Of a stretch of 64,000 nucleotides of DNA, positions 26,885-36,945 are shown piece after piece (the first letter of the stretch is position 1; the number at the start of each line of letters is the position of its first letter). The position numbers and the translations under genes are program-made. The stretch is taken from the NCBI RefSeq assembly GCF_016908935.1, contig NZ_JAFBEV010000013.1, forward strand, positions 1 to 64,000. Reading direction: 5' to 3'. The notes under the pieces were generated by a model that saw only the letters and a program-made list of their open reading frames with translations, was not told the origin of the DNA and made no database searches. This DNA comes from Sporolactobacillus spathodeae. GTDB taxonomy: Bacteria; Bacillota; Bacilli; Bacillales; Sporolactobacillaceae.

Positions 26885-26909
26885 TTTTTTACAAGATAAG
26901 CAAGTATAA

Positions 26910-27017
26910 ATTTTGTGCAAAAAATGCAGCAGAGGCGCGAGACCCCTGCGGGCAGCGTGCCAGCGAGCTGCCGGAGCGCATTGTTACAAAAAGGACTTGG
27001 CTACGCCAAGTTTTTCT
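26910..27017 (+). repeat. Dispersed intergenic repeat, copy 8 (short core)
   Basis: AAAAAATGCAGCAGAGGCGC, GAGACCCCTGCGGGCAGCG, CAGCGAGCTGCCGGAGCGCA, TTGTTACAAAAAGGACTTGG and CTACGCCAAGTTTTTCTC are present; the middle GAGACCCCGCAG-to-CCCGCGG segment is deleted. It is the nearest terminator-like hairpin after plsX. Confidence 0.85.
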
Positions 27018-27071
27018 CATTAAAGAAATACTTTCAAAGAATAAAAGCGAGATTTAAAAAAGATAATTAAA

Positions 27072-27112
27072 AAAATGCCTTCCAGTATCGGCTATACCGG
27101 CTGGAAGGCATT
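27072..27112 (-). terminator. Terminator after metA
   Basis: AATGCCTTCCAG and CTGGAAGGCATT form a 12-bp stem across CCGGTATAGCCGATA. On the minus strand it is followed by TTTTTTT, just after the metA stop. Confidence 0.9.
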
Positions 27113-27118
27113 TTCTGG

Positions 27119-28027
27119 TTATTCCCATAGATAAGGTGTTTCTTGATACACATAATAGTTCAGCCAGTTTGAAAAGAAGAGATGCGCGTGGGAACGCCAC
27201 GTATTCACGGGAGATCTTAACGGATCATCTGTTGGAAAGTAATGCTCAGGAAGCTCCGGAGCGATGCCCTTTTTAAGATCGCGCTGATATTCCAGGGCAA
27301 GTGTTTCCGTATCATATTCAAAATGGCCTGTGACCATGATTTGATTGCCCTTATTGGCATAAAGGATAAACGGTCCGGCTTCTTCTGAAGCAGCAAGTAT
27401 TCGGACCTCTGGATGCTGCGCCAGCTCCTCGCGATCCACGTCTGTATACCGGGAATGCGGGGCGGCAAATTGATCATCAAATCCGCGTAATATTTTTTCC
27501 CGCGGGTTCTGAACTGTGTGTCTGTAAATGCCGGATAATTTCTTTGGTAGCAGCACTTTGTCGATACCAAAGTGATAATAAAGAGCAGCTTGTGCCCCCC
27601 AACAAATGTTCAGAGTAGATGTAACGTTTGTCTTCGACCATTCCATGATCCGCTTCAGTTCATCCCAGTAGTCAACAGATTCGAACGGGTACTTTTCCAC
27701 TGGTGCGCCAGTGATAATCAAACCATCAAATTTTTTCTCTCGAATTTTATCAAAGACAGTGTAGAATTGGTCGAGATGTAGCTGGCTGGTATGTTTCGCT
27801 TGATGCGTTGCCGTACGCAGAAAAGAGACATTGACTTGAAGCGCTGTATTGCCAAGTAGACGAAGTAACTGGGCTTCTTCACGCTGTTTCTCGGGCATCA
27901 GATTTAGGATTAATATATTAAGCGGGCGAATATCCTGTGTCCCTGCCCGTTCATTATCCATGACAAATATATTTTCATTTTCTAAGACTTCTTTAGCAGG
28001 AAGCAATTTCGGTATTCTGATTGGCAC
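27119..28027 (-). CDS. metA: Homoserine O-acyltransferase MetA (probably acetyl-CoA specific)
   Basis: This 302-residue enzyme acylates homoserine at the start of methionine synthesis. The start is GTG at 28027 after AGAGGAGAA; with it the nucleophile Cys in NICWGAQA falls at residue 142, as in characterised homologues. Residue 111 is Glu ([10 protein letters not shown]). In Bacillus cereus MetA, Glu111 directs use of acetyl-CoA, while Gly111 in E. coli gives succinyl-CoA, so this is inferred to be an acetyltransferase. The catalytic block reads TGHFEYD where most have TGHPEYD. It is divergent from the chemoreceptor gene. Confidence 0.95.
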   Translation of the reverse strand: MPIRIPKLLPAKEVLENENIFVMDNERAGTQDIRPLNILILNLMPEKQREEAQLLRLLGNTALQVNVSFLRTATHQAKHTSQLHLDQFYTVFDKIREKKFDGLIITGAPVEKYPFESVDYWDELKRIMEWSKTNVTSTLNICWGAQAALYYHFGIDKVLLPKKLSGIYRHTVQNPREKILRGFDDQFAAPHSRYTDVDREELAQHPEVRILAASEEAGPFILYANKGNQIMVTGHFEYDTETLALEYQRDLKKGIAPELPEHYFPTDDPLRSPVNTWRSHAHLFFSNWLNYYVYQETPYLWE

Positions 28028-28263
28028 GGCTGTTCTCCTCTGATTCATATGATTATATGTATTATTATACATGAACGAGAGCAATAGAATATTCAGGATA
28101 CAGATGAATAGAAAAAATCAATCAGTGGTAAAAAACGTTTTCAGACAAAAGTCCCAATATTTTTTTGAAAAAATCAATTGTTTTGGGAAAATCCTTGTAT
28201 AATAAAATAAAGTCTTGTTTAAATTGTCAGAATATGTCGGTATTTGTGACTGGGGGAATTACT

Positions 28264-30438
28264 TTGCTAGGTTTGAAACTGCTTCATTTAAAAAACAGAG
28301 ATCTGTCGCGTAAAGCTGAGATGGTCTTTGAAGGTATTTCCAATGGACGGAAACGGGCATTGGAAGAATGGTTTCAAGATCGCTGGCTCGAAATCGAAAA
28401 TGTGAATCATATTGCGTACAGCTATGACGAACGCGGAACGGAAATACATAAAATTTTAAAGGATAGTCTTGATACTAGTGATTTTATCGAATTTCTGCTT
28501 CTTGATGAGAACGGAATGGCGATTGCTTCCTCGTACCCGCAACATATTGGTCAGTCATTTGCAGATTTACCAAATTATCAGAAAGGATTGGCCGGAGAGA
28601 AGCTGATGTATGGTCCGTATCTTGATGAACGAACGCTTGACATTGATTGTTCCGAACATGAATTTTTCGACGAAGTGACTTTGATGTTCTCCGTACCTGC
28701 CGTAAATGGCGATGGAAGAAAACGAATTTTTATCGGGCGTGTTCTGAATGACACAATGAGCAACGTGATACAGGACGAAGATACACATGTATATAAGGAT
28801 TCTGGGGACAATTATCTGTTTATGGTTCAAACGTCGCGTCAAGTACCACCGGGAACGGCTATTTCACGCAGTCGCTTTGAAGATGACACGTTTACTTTGG
28901 GCGATAATCTCAAGGATGGCGTTCGAACAAAGCATTGGGGAACGGTCAAGATTGAAAAGCATACGGAATTTGAAATTTGTTTTACTGATCCTGAAACAGG
29001 CAAACTCCACCAAGGCATTCAAAACACGATGGATAAAGGTGAAAACTTGGATGTCTGGCCGGGCTATCCAGATTATCGACATATCATGGTCGGAGGCAAA
29101 GGAACCTTGATTCGTCCGCCGCATTCGGATGAAGTTTGGGGGATGATGTGTGAAGGTGACATTGCTGAAATCTATCACTTCAATAGTCTCAAACTTCGGT
29201 TGCCGTTTATTCTTTCAATGGGCGCAGCAGCAGCGGCTGTGATAGATGCTGTGGGTTATCATTATTCTTATAGATACGGAATTATTAGTTCAATTATCAC
29301 ATGGTTGCTGCTCGCTTTGTACGCTTTCATCAGTACGCGAAAATTGGTGGTTCAGCCGATTAACCGGACTGTTGATATCCTGCATGAAATCGCGGAGGGG
29401 GAGGGCGATCTGACCAGTCGTTTGGACAAAACCGGCTATGATGAAATCGGCGAGCTCTCACGCTGGTTCAACAAATTTGTCAATAACCAGATGACAATGA
29501 TAAAACGTGTTGGGCGATCGGCCAACACTTCCAAAGCAGCGATTGCCACTGTAACCGAGATGACTGGACACATTTCAGACAGTATGTCGACGGTATCCGA
29601 TACGGTTGATCAGATGCTGCTTACTTCAAAGAAACAAAACCAGGCCTTTCAAAATACACGGGATCACTTCAATGATCTATCATCCTCTATTCAAGAGATG
29701 AATGCTGTGATTCATCAAGTAACTGGTAAAACAGAAGCAGCCAATGATCGCGCGTCTGCTGCCAATCAGGATTCGTCGGAAGCACTTCGCTTTATCAATG
29801 AGCTTGGAAATGAAACGCATGAAACCTTGGATCATATCCATGCGCTAAACGCTCGATCTGACGAGATCACAAAAGTTGTGACGGTTATTTCTGGGATCAG
29901 TGAACAGACACAGCTATTGGCTTTGAATGCCACGATTGAAGCGGCTCGGGCTGGCGAAGCTGGAAAGGGTTTTGTCGTTGTCGCCAAAGAAATTTCCAAG
30001 CTCGCTGATCAGACTGATGAAGCCACTCGATCAGTACGTCAGCTTGTTGTAACGATTCAAGAAGAGACGCATCGAGCATTAAGCAAAATTGAAACAACTG
30101 ATCAAACAGCCAAAAATTCAACGGAAAAGATTAAACAGACAATGACGACCTTCCAATATATTACAGAAGGAATTAATGATATTGCAGAAAAAATGACTGG
30201 GCTTCTGGAAATTACCAATAAACAAAGCAAGGATATTAACGATGTTGTGGTCAGCATTAATCAGTCGGCAGATGAAATTGAGCAACAAACAGCGCGCGAT
30301 GCATCCAATAGCAAGACGTCCATCCACATGATGCACGATGTTGCCAATGAAGTCACCCGATTGAAACAGGTAACGGATAATTTGAATTATGTCTCTACTG
30401 ATCTACAGAAAATGGTTTCTGATTTTAAAGTAGTATGA
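28264..30438 (+). CDS. Methyl-accepting chemotaxis protein with N-terminal Cache-like sensor
   Basis: This chemoreceptor of about 724 residues has a signalling domain at about 415-724 with the kinase-contact hairpin [20 protein letters not shown] near 556-575. A HAMP-like linker ([20 protein letters not shown]) comes before it. Two adjacent membrane helices lie at about 312-334 and 339-357. The first 310 residues look like a Cache/PAS-type sensor ([18 protein letters not shown]). No N-terminal membrane helix is evident, unlike ordinary receptors with a periplasmic loop. The start is a TTG after GGGGGAATTAC; a TTG at 28165 is open but lacks a ribosome site. pucR follows after 31 bases. Confidence 0.88.
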   Translation: MLGLKLLHLKNRDLSRKAEMVFEGISNGRKRALEEWFQDRWLEIENVNHIAYSYDERGTEIHKILKDSLDTSDFIEFLLLDENGMAIASSYPQHIGQSFADLPNYQKGLAGEKLMYGPYLDERTLDIDCSEHEFFDEVTLMFSVPAVNGDGRKRIFIGRVLNDTMSNVIQDEDTHVYKDSGDNYLFMVQTSRQVPPGTAISRSRFEDDTFTLGDNLKDGVRTKHWGTVKIEKHTEFEICFTDPETGKLHQGIQNTMDKGENLDVWPGYPDYRHIMVGGKGTLIRPPHSDEVWGMMCEGDIAEIYHFNSLKLRLPFILSMGAAAAAVIDAVGYHYSYRYGIISSIITWLLLALYAFISTRKLVVQPINRTVDILHEIAEGEGDLTSRLDKTGYDEIGELSRWFNKFVNNQMTMIKRVGRSANTSKAAIATVTEMTGHISDSMSTVSDTVDQMLLTSKKQNQAFQNTRDHFNDLSSSIQEMNAVIHQVTGKTEAANDRASAANQDSSEALRFINELGNETHETLDHIHALNARSDEITKVVTVISGISEQTQLLALNATIEAARAGEAGKGFVVVAKEISKLADQTDEATRSVRQLVVTIQEETHRALSKIETTDQTAKNSTEKIKQTMTTFQYITEGINDIAEKMTGLLEITNKQSKDINDVVVSINQSADEIEQQTARDASNSKTSIHMMHDVANEVTRLKQVTDNLNYVSTDLQKMVSDFKVV

Positions 30439-30469
30439 TCGGGAGAGATGGCGTGCGGGAGGGAAACGA

Positions 30470-32047
30470 TTGAATCAGTTGCTGACCATCAGGGATATTT
30501 TGAAGCGTCCTTATTTTCGTGACGTGACCGTGTATGCCAGCGAAAAAGCATTAAACCGAATTGTTGAATGGGTTCATGTTCTTGAAGTGGATGATGTCGG
30601 TGATTTGTTGAATGGCAACGAACTACTTCTAACGACAGGGTTAACTTGGCGTAGAGACAAGGCGAAGGGTGTCGATTTTCTGAACCAGATAATTTGCCGT
30701 CAAGCGTCAGGCCTTGTCGTTGAAATGGGGAGAGTGATTCATCAGATGCCGGCTCAGATGATTCAACGCGCTGAATCGGCAGATTTCGCTCTTATACTTG
30801 TTCACTCAGATATTCGTTATATCGATGTCACACGTGATATTCATACATTGATCATTAATAGACAGAAACAAATCATGGAAGAACTCGAAAGCTTTTCAAA
30901 CAGTCTCAATCGTCTGTTGCTGAGGGGGGAAGGGATCAACAAACTACTGCAATTGTTTTTTACATATACAGGAAAAGCGGTTGCTTATCTCCCTCTGCAT
31001 GGAAATCCGATCTATGTACCGAATGCGGCAAATTTTGACGACCCGTCACTAACGATAGAGGGCCACAAAAAAGCCAGCTGTCCAATCGTTATTATGAATC
31101 AACGTTGCGGGAGCGTAATTGTCCCCCACGATCGACTGCCGGATTCCTTTACCAGTCTGGCGATTGATCGGCTTGCCGTGGCTGTTGGTCAAGAAATCAT
31201 GCGCTTGATGTATTGGCAGGAGCAGCAGTTGAATCAGGAAGGTCAATGGCTCTTAAATTGGTTCGAAGATCAGCTTGATGATAAGAAAGTCACGGATCAG
31301 CTTTGGCATGTTTTCCCCAATATGATTTTTAATCAATGTGCGGTTGCCGTTTTTGAGCCGAGCGGGGATATTTTCTCTGAGGAAGACGTTCCCGAGCCTA
31401 TGCATCGAAAAATCGCATTGCGTACGTCTTTTCGTAACGTTTCTATTATTGTTTTGACGCTCAATCTGGAAAATCGGTTGATCTCTGTTCTTCTTGATTT
31501 GAAGGAAAATAGAAGTACAACAGCTTTCCAAACAGCTATTGGTTCAGCTCTCCAACAGTTTAGCGTTTCGTTAACCAAAAAATCAAGCCTGATGAAGGGC
31601 CTTTGGGGTGTATCACGGATTGGAGCAGTCACTTGCCGCATGAAAAAGCAGGTGACTGAAGCACTTACGGTGATCGATGTACAAAAACATCGTGTGGACT
31701 TGAAATCACCTTTTTACTCAGAATTGCATATTTATCAGACTTTGCATCAGATGGAGAAGAGCGGTTGTCTCAAATCATTTATCATCGAACAAATTGGCTG
31801 TCTGCTGAATCCGCCGAATGAAAAATCAATAGATTATCTGGAGACATTAACGATGTATTTGAACTGCGGATCAGTCAAGATTGAGGCGGCTGCAAAGCTT
31901 TTCATTTCCAGGCAATCGCTTTATAAACGTTTGGAACGGTTGAAGGAATTACTTGGCGCGGATTTTGAAGAACCGTATCGGAAATTAGCCATTGAACTCG
32001 CTTTACTGGGTTATCAATATTTACATGGACGGCAAACCGATCTTTAA
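30470..32047 (+). CDS. PucR family transcriptional regulator
   Basis: This 525-residue regulator has the N-terminal PucR domain (LTIRDILKRPYFRDVTVYAS through NELLLTTGLTW) and a C-terminal helix-turn-helix of the PucR/CdaR type (AAAKLFISRQSLYKRLERLK near 475-495). Relatives control purine or allantoin use. It starts at TTG after GGAGGGAAACGA and lies 31 bases after the chemoreceptor gene, so the two may be cotranscribed. It faces codBA across a shared terminator. Controlling codBA is a reasonable guess from context, not shown by the sequence. Confidence 0.9.
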   Translation: MNQLLTIRDILKRPYFRDVTVYASEKALNRIVEWVHVLEVDDVGDLLNGNELLLTTGLTWRRDKAKGVDFLNQIICRQASGLVVEMGRVIHQMPAQMIQRAESADFALILVHSDIRYIDVTRDIHTLIINRQKQIMEELESFSNSLNRLLLRGEGINKLLQLFFTYTGKAVAYLPLHGNPIYVPNAANFDDPSLTIEGHKKASCPIVIMNQRCGSVIVPHDRLPDSFTSLAIDRLAVAVGQEIMRLMYWQEQQLNQEGQWLLNWFEDQLDDKKVTDQLWHVFPNMIFNQCAVAVFEPSGDIFSEEDVPEPMHRKIALRTSFRNVSIIVLTLNLENRLISVLLDLKENRSTTAFQTAIGSALQQFSVSLTKKSSLMKGLWGVSRIGAVTCRMKKQVTEALTVIDVQKHRVDLKSPFYSELHIYQTLHQMEKSGCLKSFIIEQIGCLLNPPNEKSIDYLETLTMYLNCGSVKIEAAAKLFISRQSLYKRLERLKELLGADFEEPYRKLAIELALLGYQYLHGRQTDL

Positions 32048-32059
32048 TTGAATGCGAAT

Positions 32060-32106
32060 AAAAAGCCTGAACTGCTTCAAATTTCCATAGCAGTTCAGGC
32101 TTTTTT
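32060..32106. terminator. Bidirectional terminator between pucR and codA
   Basis: AAAAAGCCTGAACTGCT and AGCAGTTCAGGCTTTTTT pair perfectly over 17 bases with a 12-base loop. T-runs on both strands let it stop both converging transcripts. The space up to codA (32107-32197) shows nothing else. Confidence 0.92.
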
Positions 32107-32197
32107 ACATCAAACAATTGTCACTTGATTCGTCTAACAACGTGTGTAAAAAGGACTCCGTGTCAATAGGTGATTGAATCTATTGGTCATCAAAAAT

Positions 32198-33472
32198 TTA
32201 ATGAATCCAATCAACGTTCTCTGAGTGACCGTTAATCAAGAGCTGTGACTCACTCGGCTGGGTTTCAGCGATAAGATTGCCTTTTCGAACCGAATAGCGA
32301 ATAGGAGCCAGTTTACGAATCGTATCATAGCTACTCATTTCGGACATCACGAGAAAGTTTGCTGGTTTTCCTATTTCGATACCGTATTGATCGGTAATAG
32401 CGAGCGCCTTCGCACTATTGTCTGTGATTAATTCAAGCGAATGCGTGATCGAGTCATAGCCCATCAATTGGCAAACGTGGAGCCCCATGAACAGCACTTG
32501 CAGCATGCTACCCGTGCCAAGTGGGTACCATGGATCAAAAATATCATCGTGACCAAAGCAAACATTTACTCCTGCTTCTAGCATCTCTTTCACACGTGTG
32601 ATCCCACGTCGTTTTGGGTACGTATCAAAACGCCCTTGAAGATGAATATTGACAAGCGGGTTGGCAACAAAACTCATTCCGGACATCTTAATGACACGGA
32701 ATAGTTTTGCTGCGTACGCGCCATTATAGGAATGCATCGCTGTCGTATGACTCGCTGTAACTCGATCGCCCATACCGCGTTTATATGCTTCTGATGCAAT
32801 CGTTTCAACGAAGCGGGATTGTTCATCGTCAATTTCATCACAATGCACATCGATGAGTCGATCATACTTCTCCGCCAAGTCAAAGACAAATTGCATCGAT
32901 GCAACGCCGTCTTCACGTGTCAGTTCATAGTGGGGGATACCGCCGACAACGTCAGCACCTAGCTTCATTGCTTCCTCCATGAGCTCACGTCCGTTGGGGA
33001 AGCCGAAAATACTCTCCTGCGGAAAGGCGACGATTTGAAGCGTCATCCAGTCCGCAACGCGTTCTTTCAGTTCAAGTAAAGCCTTAAGTGCTGTCAAATT
33101 TGGATCGTCTACATCACAGTGCGTACGGACAAACTGAATTCCTTGAGCTGCCTGCCATTTCAGTGCCTTTTCTGCCCGATCGAGCACATCTTCACGGCTT
33201 AATTGTTTCTTTCTCAGTGCCCACGTTTCGATGCCTTCGAACAATGTGCCGCTTTTATTCCATTTTGGCTGTCCTGCGGTTAATACGGTATCCAGATGAA
33301 CATGTGGTTCGACAAAAGGCGGAATCAGGAGGCCGCCTTTGGCATCAAGCAGTTTATCCGTGCTTTTCTCAATATTTTTGTCCATGGCGGTGATCTCGCG
33401 TATCAAACCATCCTCCACGCGCAGCATCCAAAGCCCTTCGCGGTTCATCAATCGTGCATTACTTACAAGCAT
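32198..33472 (-). CDS. codA: Cytosine deaminase
   Basis: This 424-residue amidohydrolase converts cytosine to uracil and ammonia (EC 3.5.4.1). Metal and active-site motifs are all present and E. coli-like: [37 protein letters not shown] and [18 protein letters not shown] at 33472 is favoured by GAGGTGA; a GTG nine bases earlier overlaps that site. The gene follows codB by a few bases and forms an operon with it. Uracil made here enters pyrimidine salvage. Confidence 0.95.
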   Translation of the reverse strand: MLVSNARLMNREGLWMLRVEDGLIREITAMDKNIEKSTDKLLDAKGGLLIPPFVEPHVHLDTVLTAGQPKWNKSGTLFEGIETWALRKKQLSREDVLDRAEKALKWQAAQGIQFVRTHCDVDDPNLTALKALLELKERVADWMTLQIVAFPQESIFGFPNGRELMEEAMKLGADVVGGIPHYELTREDGVASMQFVFDLAEKYDRLIDVHCDEIDDEQSRFVETIASEAYKRGMGDRVTASHTTAMHSYNGAYAAKLFRVIKMSGMSFVANPLVNIHLQGRFDTYPKRRGITRVKEMLEAGVNVCFGHDDIFDPWYPLGTGSMLQVLFMGLHVCQLMGYDSITHSLELITDNSAKALAITDQYGIEIGKPANFLVMSEMSSYDTIRKLAPIRYSVRKGNLIAETQPSESQLLINGHSENVDWIH

Positions 33473-33489
33473 ATCTTTCACCTCAAAAA

Positions 33490-34893
33490 TTATTTACTGC
33501 GTTTAGCAATTGCCCAGTAAATCAAAGCGGATAGGACAATAACCGGATAAGTCGCCCCGATACTGTTTTTGAAGAAGTCCAAGTTATGAAGTAGCAAAAA
33601 GAGAACGATGCCGATAATCCATGTGAGAATAGCCTGCCAATGAAAACCAGATGTATACCAATATTTTCCGTTTTTTTGTGTAAACGCTGCCACGTCGTAT
33701 GATCTTTTTCTGACGAGGAAGAAGTCGGTAACCATAATACCGATCATTGGTCCAAGAACCATGCCGATATAGTCGAGAAAAGCAATGAATGAATCGAGAA
33801 AGCTCCCAAAGAATAGGGGGACAAATGTCAGTAAAATTGCGAGCAGTGTTACGATCCAAAGAGCAGCCATCGGTTTCACTTTTTTAGCGATATTGGTAAG
33901 TGAGATACCACCAGCCATCAGATTAACCGCGTTTGCTGTAGTACTGGTAACAACGATCACGATCAGCGCGACCCAACCAAGACCTAGTTTGCTGGCAATA
34001 GAACTTGGGTCAGAATTATTCGGATCAAAGGTTCCCGAAGCAATGGCAGCACCGATTGTCGCGATAATACCAACAAAAGCAAACCAGAAAAGGCCAATAT
34101 TGGCACCAATCATTGGCGCCACCGTCGCACTGGTTTTCTTTTTCGTATAGCGCGTAAATTCAGCAATTGCAGGAATCCAGCCGAGACTGAAGGCAGCCAT
34201 AGTATCCATTGCCGTACCAAAAGGGAGCGAGAGAGAGGCTTTTGGGTGCCAAGCAAGAATCTGGGTGAGCGATACATTTTGCAGGACAACAATCGTTTCC
34301 CAAATGCCTAGAACAGCAACGAGAATCATGCCGACGCGCTCAATCACTTTTACTGAATGATGACCAAGGGAAATAGAAATAAGGTGCAAAACGCTCATAA
34401 TCAGTATTCCGACTACCATTGATTTCGTACTTCCTGCTTGTCCAAACGCTGGCCATCCGAAACTCTCTTTCAGGAGAAAGCTGACGGAAATGGCAGCAAT
34501 AAATGTGTTTACTGCTGTCCAGCCGATAAATGAGGTGATATTGACGAGCGTTGGTAGAAAGCTTCCGCGAATGCCGAAAGATGGACGTGTTAAAGCCATC
34601 GTTGATGTTCCTGCCTTATAACCCATGTATCCGACCAGAGCCATAAATAGATAGGCGATCGGATTGGCAATCAGCGTACAGGCTATAGCACCGCCGAAAG
34701 CAGCCCCAGCAACAACACCACCAACATACCATGTCCCGTTATTTGCGTTGGCACCAATCCAAGTGGCGATCATGTCGATAAAGCCTAAATTTCTTGCGCC
34801 ATTGTGCGGCACACTTTCGGTAGCTGCATACTCTTTTTTTACTGAGGGTTCAGCAACAATCTGATCATCCTCATTTGAGAGAATACTTGACAA
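33490..34893 (-). CDS. codB: Cytosine permease
   Basis: This 467-residue protein has about twelve membrane helices and belongs to the NCS1 nucleobase transporter family, with the early motif [20 protein letters not shown] and later [15 protein letters not shown]. Transport is probably cation-coupled cytosine uptake. The start is TTG, seven bases after AAGGAGG. It is the first gene of codBA. A perfect inverted repeat lies just upstream of its ribosome site and may be its operator or a leader hairpin. Confidence 0.93.
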   Translation of the reverse strand: MSSILSNEDDQIVAEPSVKKEYAATESVPHNGARNLGFIDMIATWIGANANNGTWYVGGVVAGAAFGGAIACTLIANPIAYLFMALVGYMGYKAGTSTMALTRPSFGIRGSFLPTLVNITSFIGWTAVNTFIAAISVSFLLKESFGWPAFGQAGSTKSMVVGILIMSVLHLISISLGHHSVKVIERVGMILVAVLGIWETIVVLQNVSLTQILAWHPKASLSLPFGTAMDTMAAFSLGWIPAIAEFTRYTKKKTSATVAPMIGANIGLFWFAFVGIIATIGAAIASGTFDPNNSDPSSIASKLGLGWVALIVIVVTSTTANAVNLMAGGISLTNIAKKVKPMAALWIVTLLAILLTFVPLFFGSFLDSFIAFLDYIGMVLGPMIGIMVTDFFLVRKRSYDVAAFTQKNGKYWYTSGFHWQAILTWIIGIVLFLLLHNLDFFKNSIGATYPVIVLSALIYWAIAKRSK

Positions 34894-34918
34894 GTGAATT
34901 CCTCCTTAACTGAAAAAA

Positions 34919-34955
34919 GTTATATATTATGACATTACATGAATTAATATATAAC
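34919..34955 (-). promoter_or_regulatory. Perfect inverted repeat upstream of codB
   Basis: GTTATATATTA (34919-34929) and TAATATATAAC (34945-34955) are perfect 11-base complements spaced by 15 bases, and end about 26 bases from the codB start. The site could be an operator or a hairpin in the 5' leader just before the ribosome site. I do not recognise a known regulator's motif. Confidence 0.5.
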
Positions 34956-35006
34956 AATAAATGAATCAAATAAAGATACACCTTGATTAAATCTGGTTGT
35001 CATAGA

Positions 35007-35021
35007 TTGACAGCCTGTCAA
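35007..35021. promoter_or_regulatory. 15-bp palindrome TTGACAGCCTGTCAA
   Basis: A perfect palindrome around a central C, 114 bases upstream of codB. Its size and symmetry suit a dimeric DNA-binding protein. Each arm also reads as a -35 box, so it may overlap a codB promoter. Confidence 0.4.
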
Positions 35022-35497
35022 TATTGGCACTTTTTCATCTGCCAATTAATCGAATCTCACTCCATACATTCTACGCCCGATTGGCATATAAAATCGACAA
35101 AGGATTAAGTCAAGAATATGAAGCTATTGATGAACTACGAATGTAATAATCGACTAATTCAGATAATTAAGTAATATAGAAACTCAAATATATTAATATA
35201 GAAATAAAAGAGCAAAATTAGTTTTGAATAGATAAACACAGAAATATCTGAACGATACAAGAATGAATAGAAACACGCAAAATATTATTCAATAATAATT
35301 ATTTAATCGATAATATTAGAAAAAAATCGACAGAAAAATCACTGCGATTTCTTCATATATTCTCGTGTTAACAGGCAGTAAAAGATATTAAAAACATTGA
35401 TAGATAAATAAAAAATAAATTTCATGTGTCATATTATCTGACATATATGCTGACAATGATTACAATTCTATTTAATATATATTCTAAGAGTTGCGAG

Positions 35498-35527
35498 TTG
35501 CACATCTTTTCAGAAAACTGTTATAAT
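35498..35527 (+). promoter_or_regulatory. livK promoter with embedded CodY-like box
   Basis: TTGCAC (35498-35503) and TATAAT (35522-35527) are 18 bases apart. Between them, TCTTTTCAGAAAACT (35505-35519) matches the CodY consensus AATTTTCWGAAAATT at 12 of 15 positions, with a perfect TTTTCAGAAAA core. CodY bound here would block RNA polymerase when branched-chain amino acids are plentiful, which fits the genes downstream. Confidence 0.65.
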
Positions 35528-35621
35528 TCATTGGTAAACTTATCGGGGGGTGAGTTATACATAAAATAGACAGAAAAGTAAGACCAATAGTTTTTCCGTT
35601 TTCAAAAAAAGGAGGGTAAAA

Positions 35622-36809
35622 ATGAAGTTAAAGAGATTTATTCCACTTATGGCAGTTTTAGCATTAGTTGTCGGTCTTCTTGCTGGTTGCGGTTCTGGCT
35701 CTTCATCAGGTAAAAGCCTGAAGGTTATCAAAATTGCAACACAGACACCTCTTTCTGGCGGCAGCGCAACATTGGGCAATGCCATTAAATTAGGCGCTCA
35801 GCTGTCTGTTCAAGATTATAAAGCTAAATTTGCAAAACTGGGTTATAAAGTAGTTCTTGCTCCATATGACGATATGGCTGATCCAAAGAAGGGTGTTTCG
35901 AATGCTCAGGACATCGCTTCCGATAATTCTATTCTCGGAATTGTCGGTCACTTAAACTCCGGTGTCGCCATCCCTTCTTCTTCCGTATATGAACAAAACC
36001 ACATTGCCATGGTGTCACCGGCAAATACTGCAGTCGAATTGACTGAACGTGGTTTGAAATCTGTAAACCGTATTTGTGCCCGTGATGATTTCCAGGGCCC
36101 AGCTGGCGCAAATTACGCAGTTAAGACATTGAAAGCGAAGAAAATCTTCATCATTCAAGATAAAACAGCTTACGGTTCCGGACTTGCTTCTGCATTCCGT
36201 GATGAAGCAAAGAAACTTGGCGCAAAGATTGTTGGTTATGAAGGGATTACAGTTGGTGAAAAAGATTTCAGTGGTGTTATTAGCCAGGCAGCTGCTACGA
36301 AACCAGACCTTCTCTACTTTGGCGGTGTTTATGCTGAAGGTGGTCTGATTATCAAACAGGCACGCCAACAAGGAATGAATATGCCAATTATGGGCGGCGA
36401 TGGTCTTGACTCTTCGTCAACTGTATCTATTGCGGGTCCAGCCGTGAAAAATGTTTACTTCTCAACAGTTGTTGGTGATGTGACAAAGACTGAAGCAGGA
36501 AGAAAATTTGCTGCGGATTATAAGAAACAGTTTGGCAAGGACATTGAAGGCTATTCGGCATATGGTTATGATTGCGGCGGCGTTCTACAACAGGCCATCC
36601 TCAATGCAATTAAAAAGAACGGTGGAAAATTGCCAACACGTGCCAATGTTGAAACAGCAGTTCGCGATATTCACAATTATGATGGTCTCGCCACAAAAGT
36701 TGACTTCGACAATAAAGGCGACAATAAATACGCGAAGATTTACATCTACAAGTTTGACAAAGCTTCTTATCCTGCAACTGAAATGACTGAAATTCAGAAA
36801 ACTAAATAA
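35622..36809 (+). CDS. livK: Branched-chain amino acid ABC transporter, substrate-binding lipoprotein
   Basis: This 395-residue protein starts with a lipoprotein signal peptide whose lipobox LLAGC puts the acylated Cys at 23, so it is anchored outside the membrane. The rest is a type I periplasmic-binding fold (TPLSGGSATLGNAIKLGAQL, HLNSGVAIPSSSVYEQNHIAMVSPANT). It binds leucine, isoleucine, valine or related ligands and passes them to LivHM. GGAGGG precedes the ATG. A hairpin after the gene probably lets it be made in excess over the membrane parts. Confidence 0.94.
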   Translation: MKLKRFIPLMAVLALVVGLLAGCGSGSSSGKSLKVIKIATQTPLSGGSATLGNAIKLGAQLSVQDYKAKFAKLGYKVVLAPYDDMADPKKGVSNAQDIASDNSILGIVGHLNSGVAIPSSSVYEQNHIAMVSPANTAVELTERGLKSVNRICARDDFQGPAGANYAVKTLKAKKIFIIQDKTAYGSGLASAFRDEAKKLGAKIVGYEGITVGEKDFSGVISQAAATKPDLLYFGGVYAEGGLIIKQARQQGMNMPIMGGDGLDSSSTVSIAGPAVKNVYFSTVVGDVTKTEAGRKFAADYKKQFGKDIEGYSAYGYDCGGVLQQAILNAIKKNGGKLPTRANVETAVRDIHNYDGLATKVDFDNKGDNKYAKIYIYKFDKASYPATEMTEIQKTK

Positions 36810-36869
36810 TTTAATTCGTTCACTTGTGGAATGGAGCCATTTTTCGCTCACACATCATGGACACTGTCT

Positions 36870-36917
36870 AAAAGGGTATGGGTATTCTCGCTATACCCTT
36901 TTAGAACTTTTTAATAA
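36870..36917 (+). terminator. Hairpin between livK and livH (partial terminator or mRNA stabiliser)
   Basis: AAAAGGGTAT and ATACCCTTTT pair across GGGTATTCTCGCT, followed by AGAACTTTTT. Such structures after binding-protein genes commonly protect the upstream mRNA or end part of the transcripts. Confidence 0.65.
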
Positions 36918-36945
36918 GAGACACAAAATAAAAAGAGGTGTAAGA

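Larger units (their letters stand above)
34894..35621. other. Large AT-rich spacer between codB and livK
   Basis: About 730 bases carry no credible gene. They hold a perfect 11-bp inverted repeat at 34919-34955, a 15-bp palindrome at 35007-35021, a weaker ATGTGTCA-N7-TGACATAT repeat near 35427-35449, and the livK promoter at 35498-35527. The middle (about 35080-35420) is very AT-rich and otherwise featureless. Confidence 0.6.

Noticed and set aside
28126-28146. Near-cre sequence AAAAACGTTTTCA upstream of the chemoreceptor
   Set aside because: The TG of the cre consensus is replaced by AA, so two fixed positions fail. The A/T tracts make it likely by chance.
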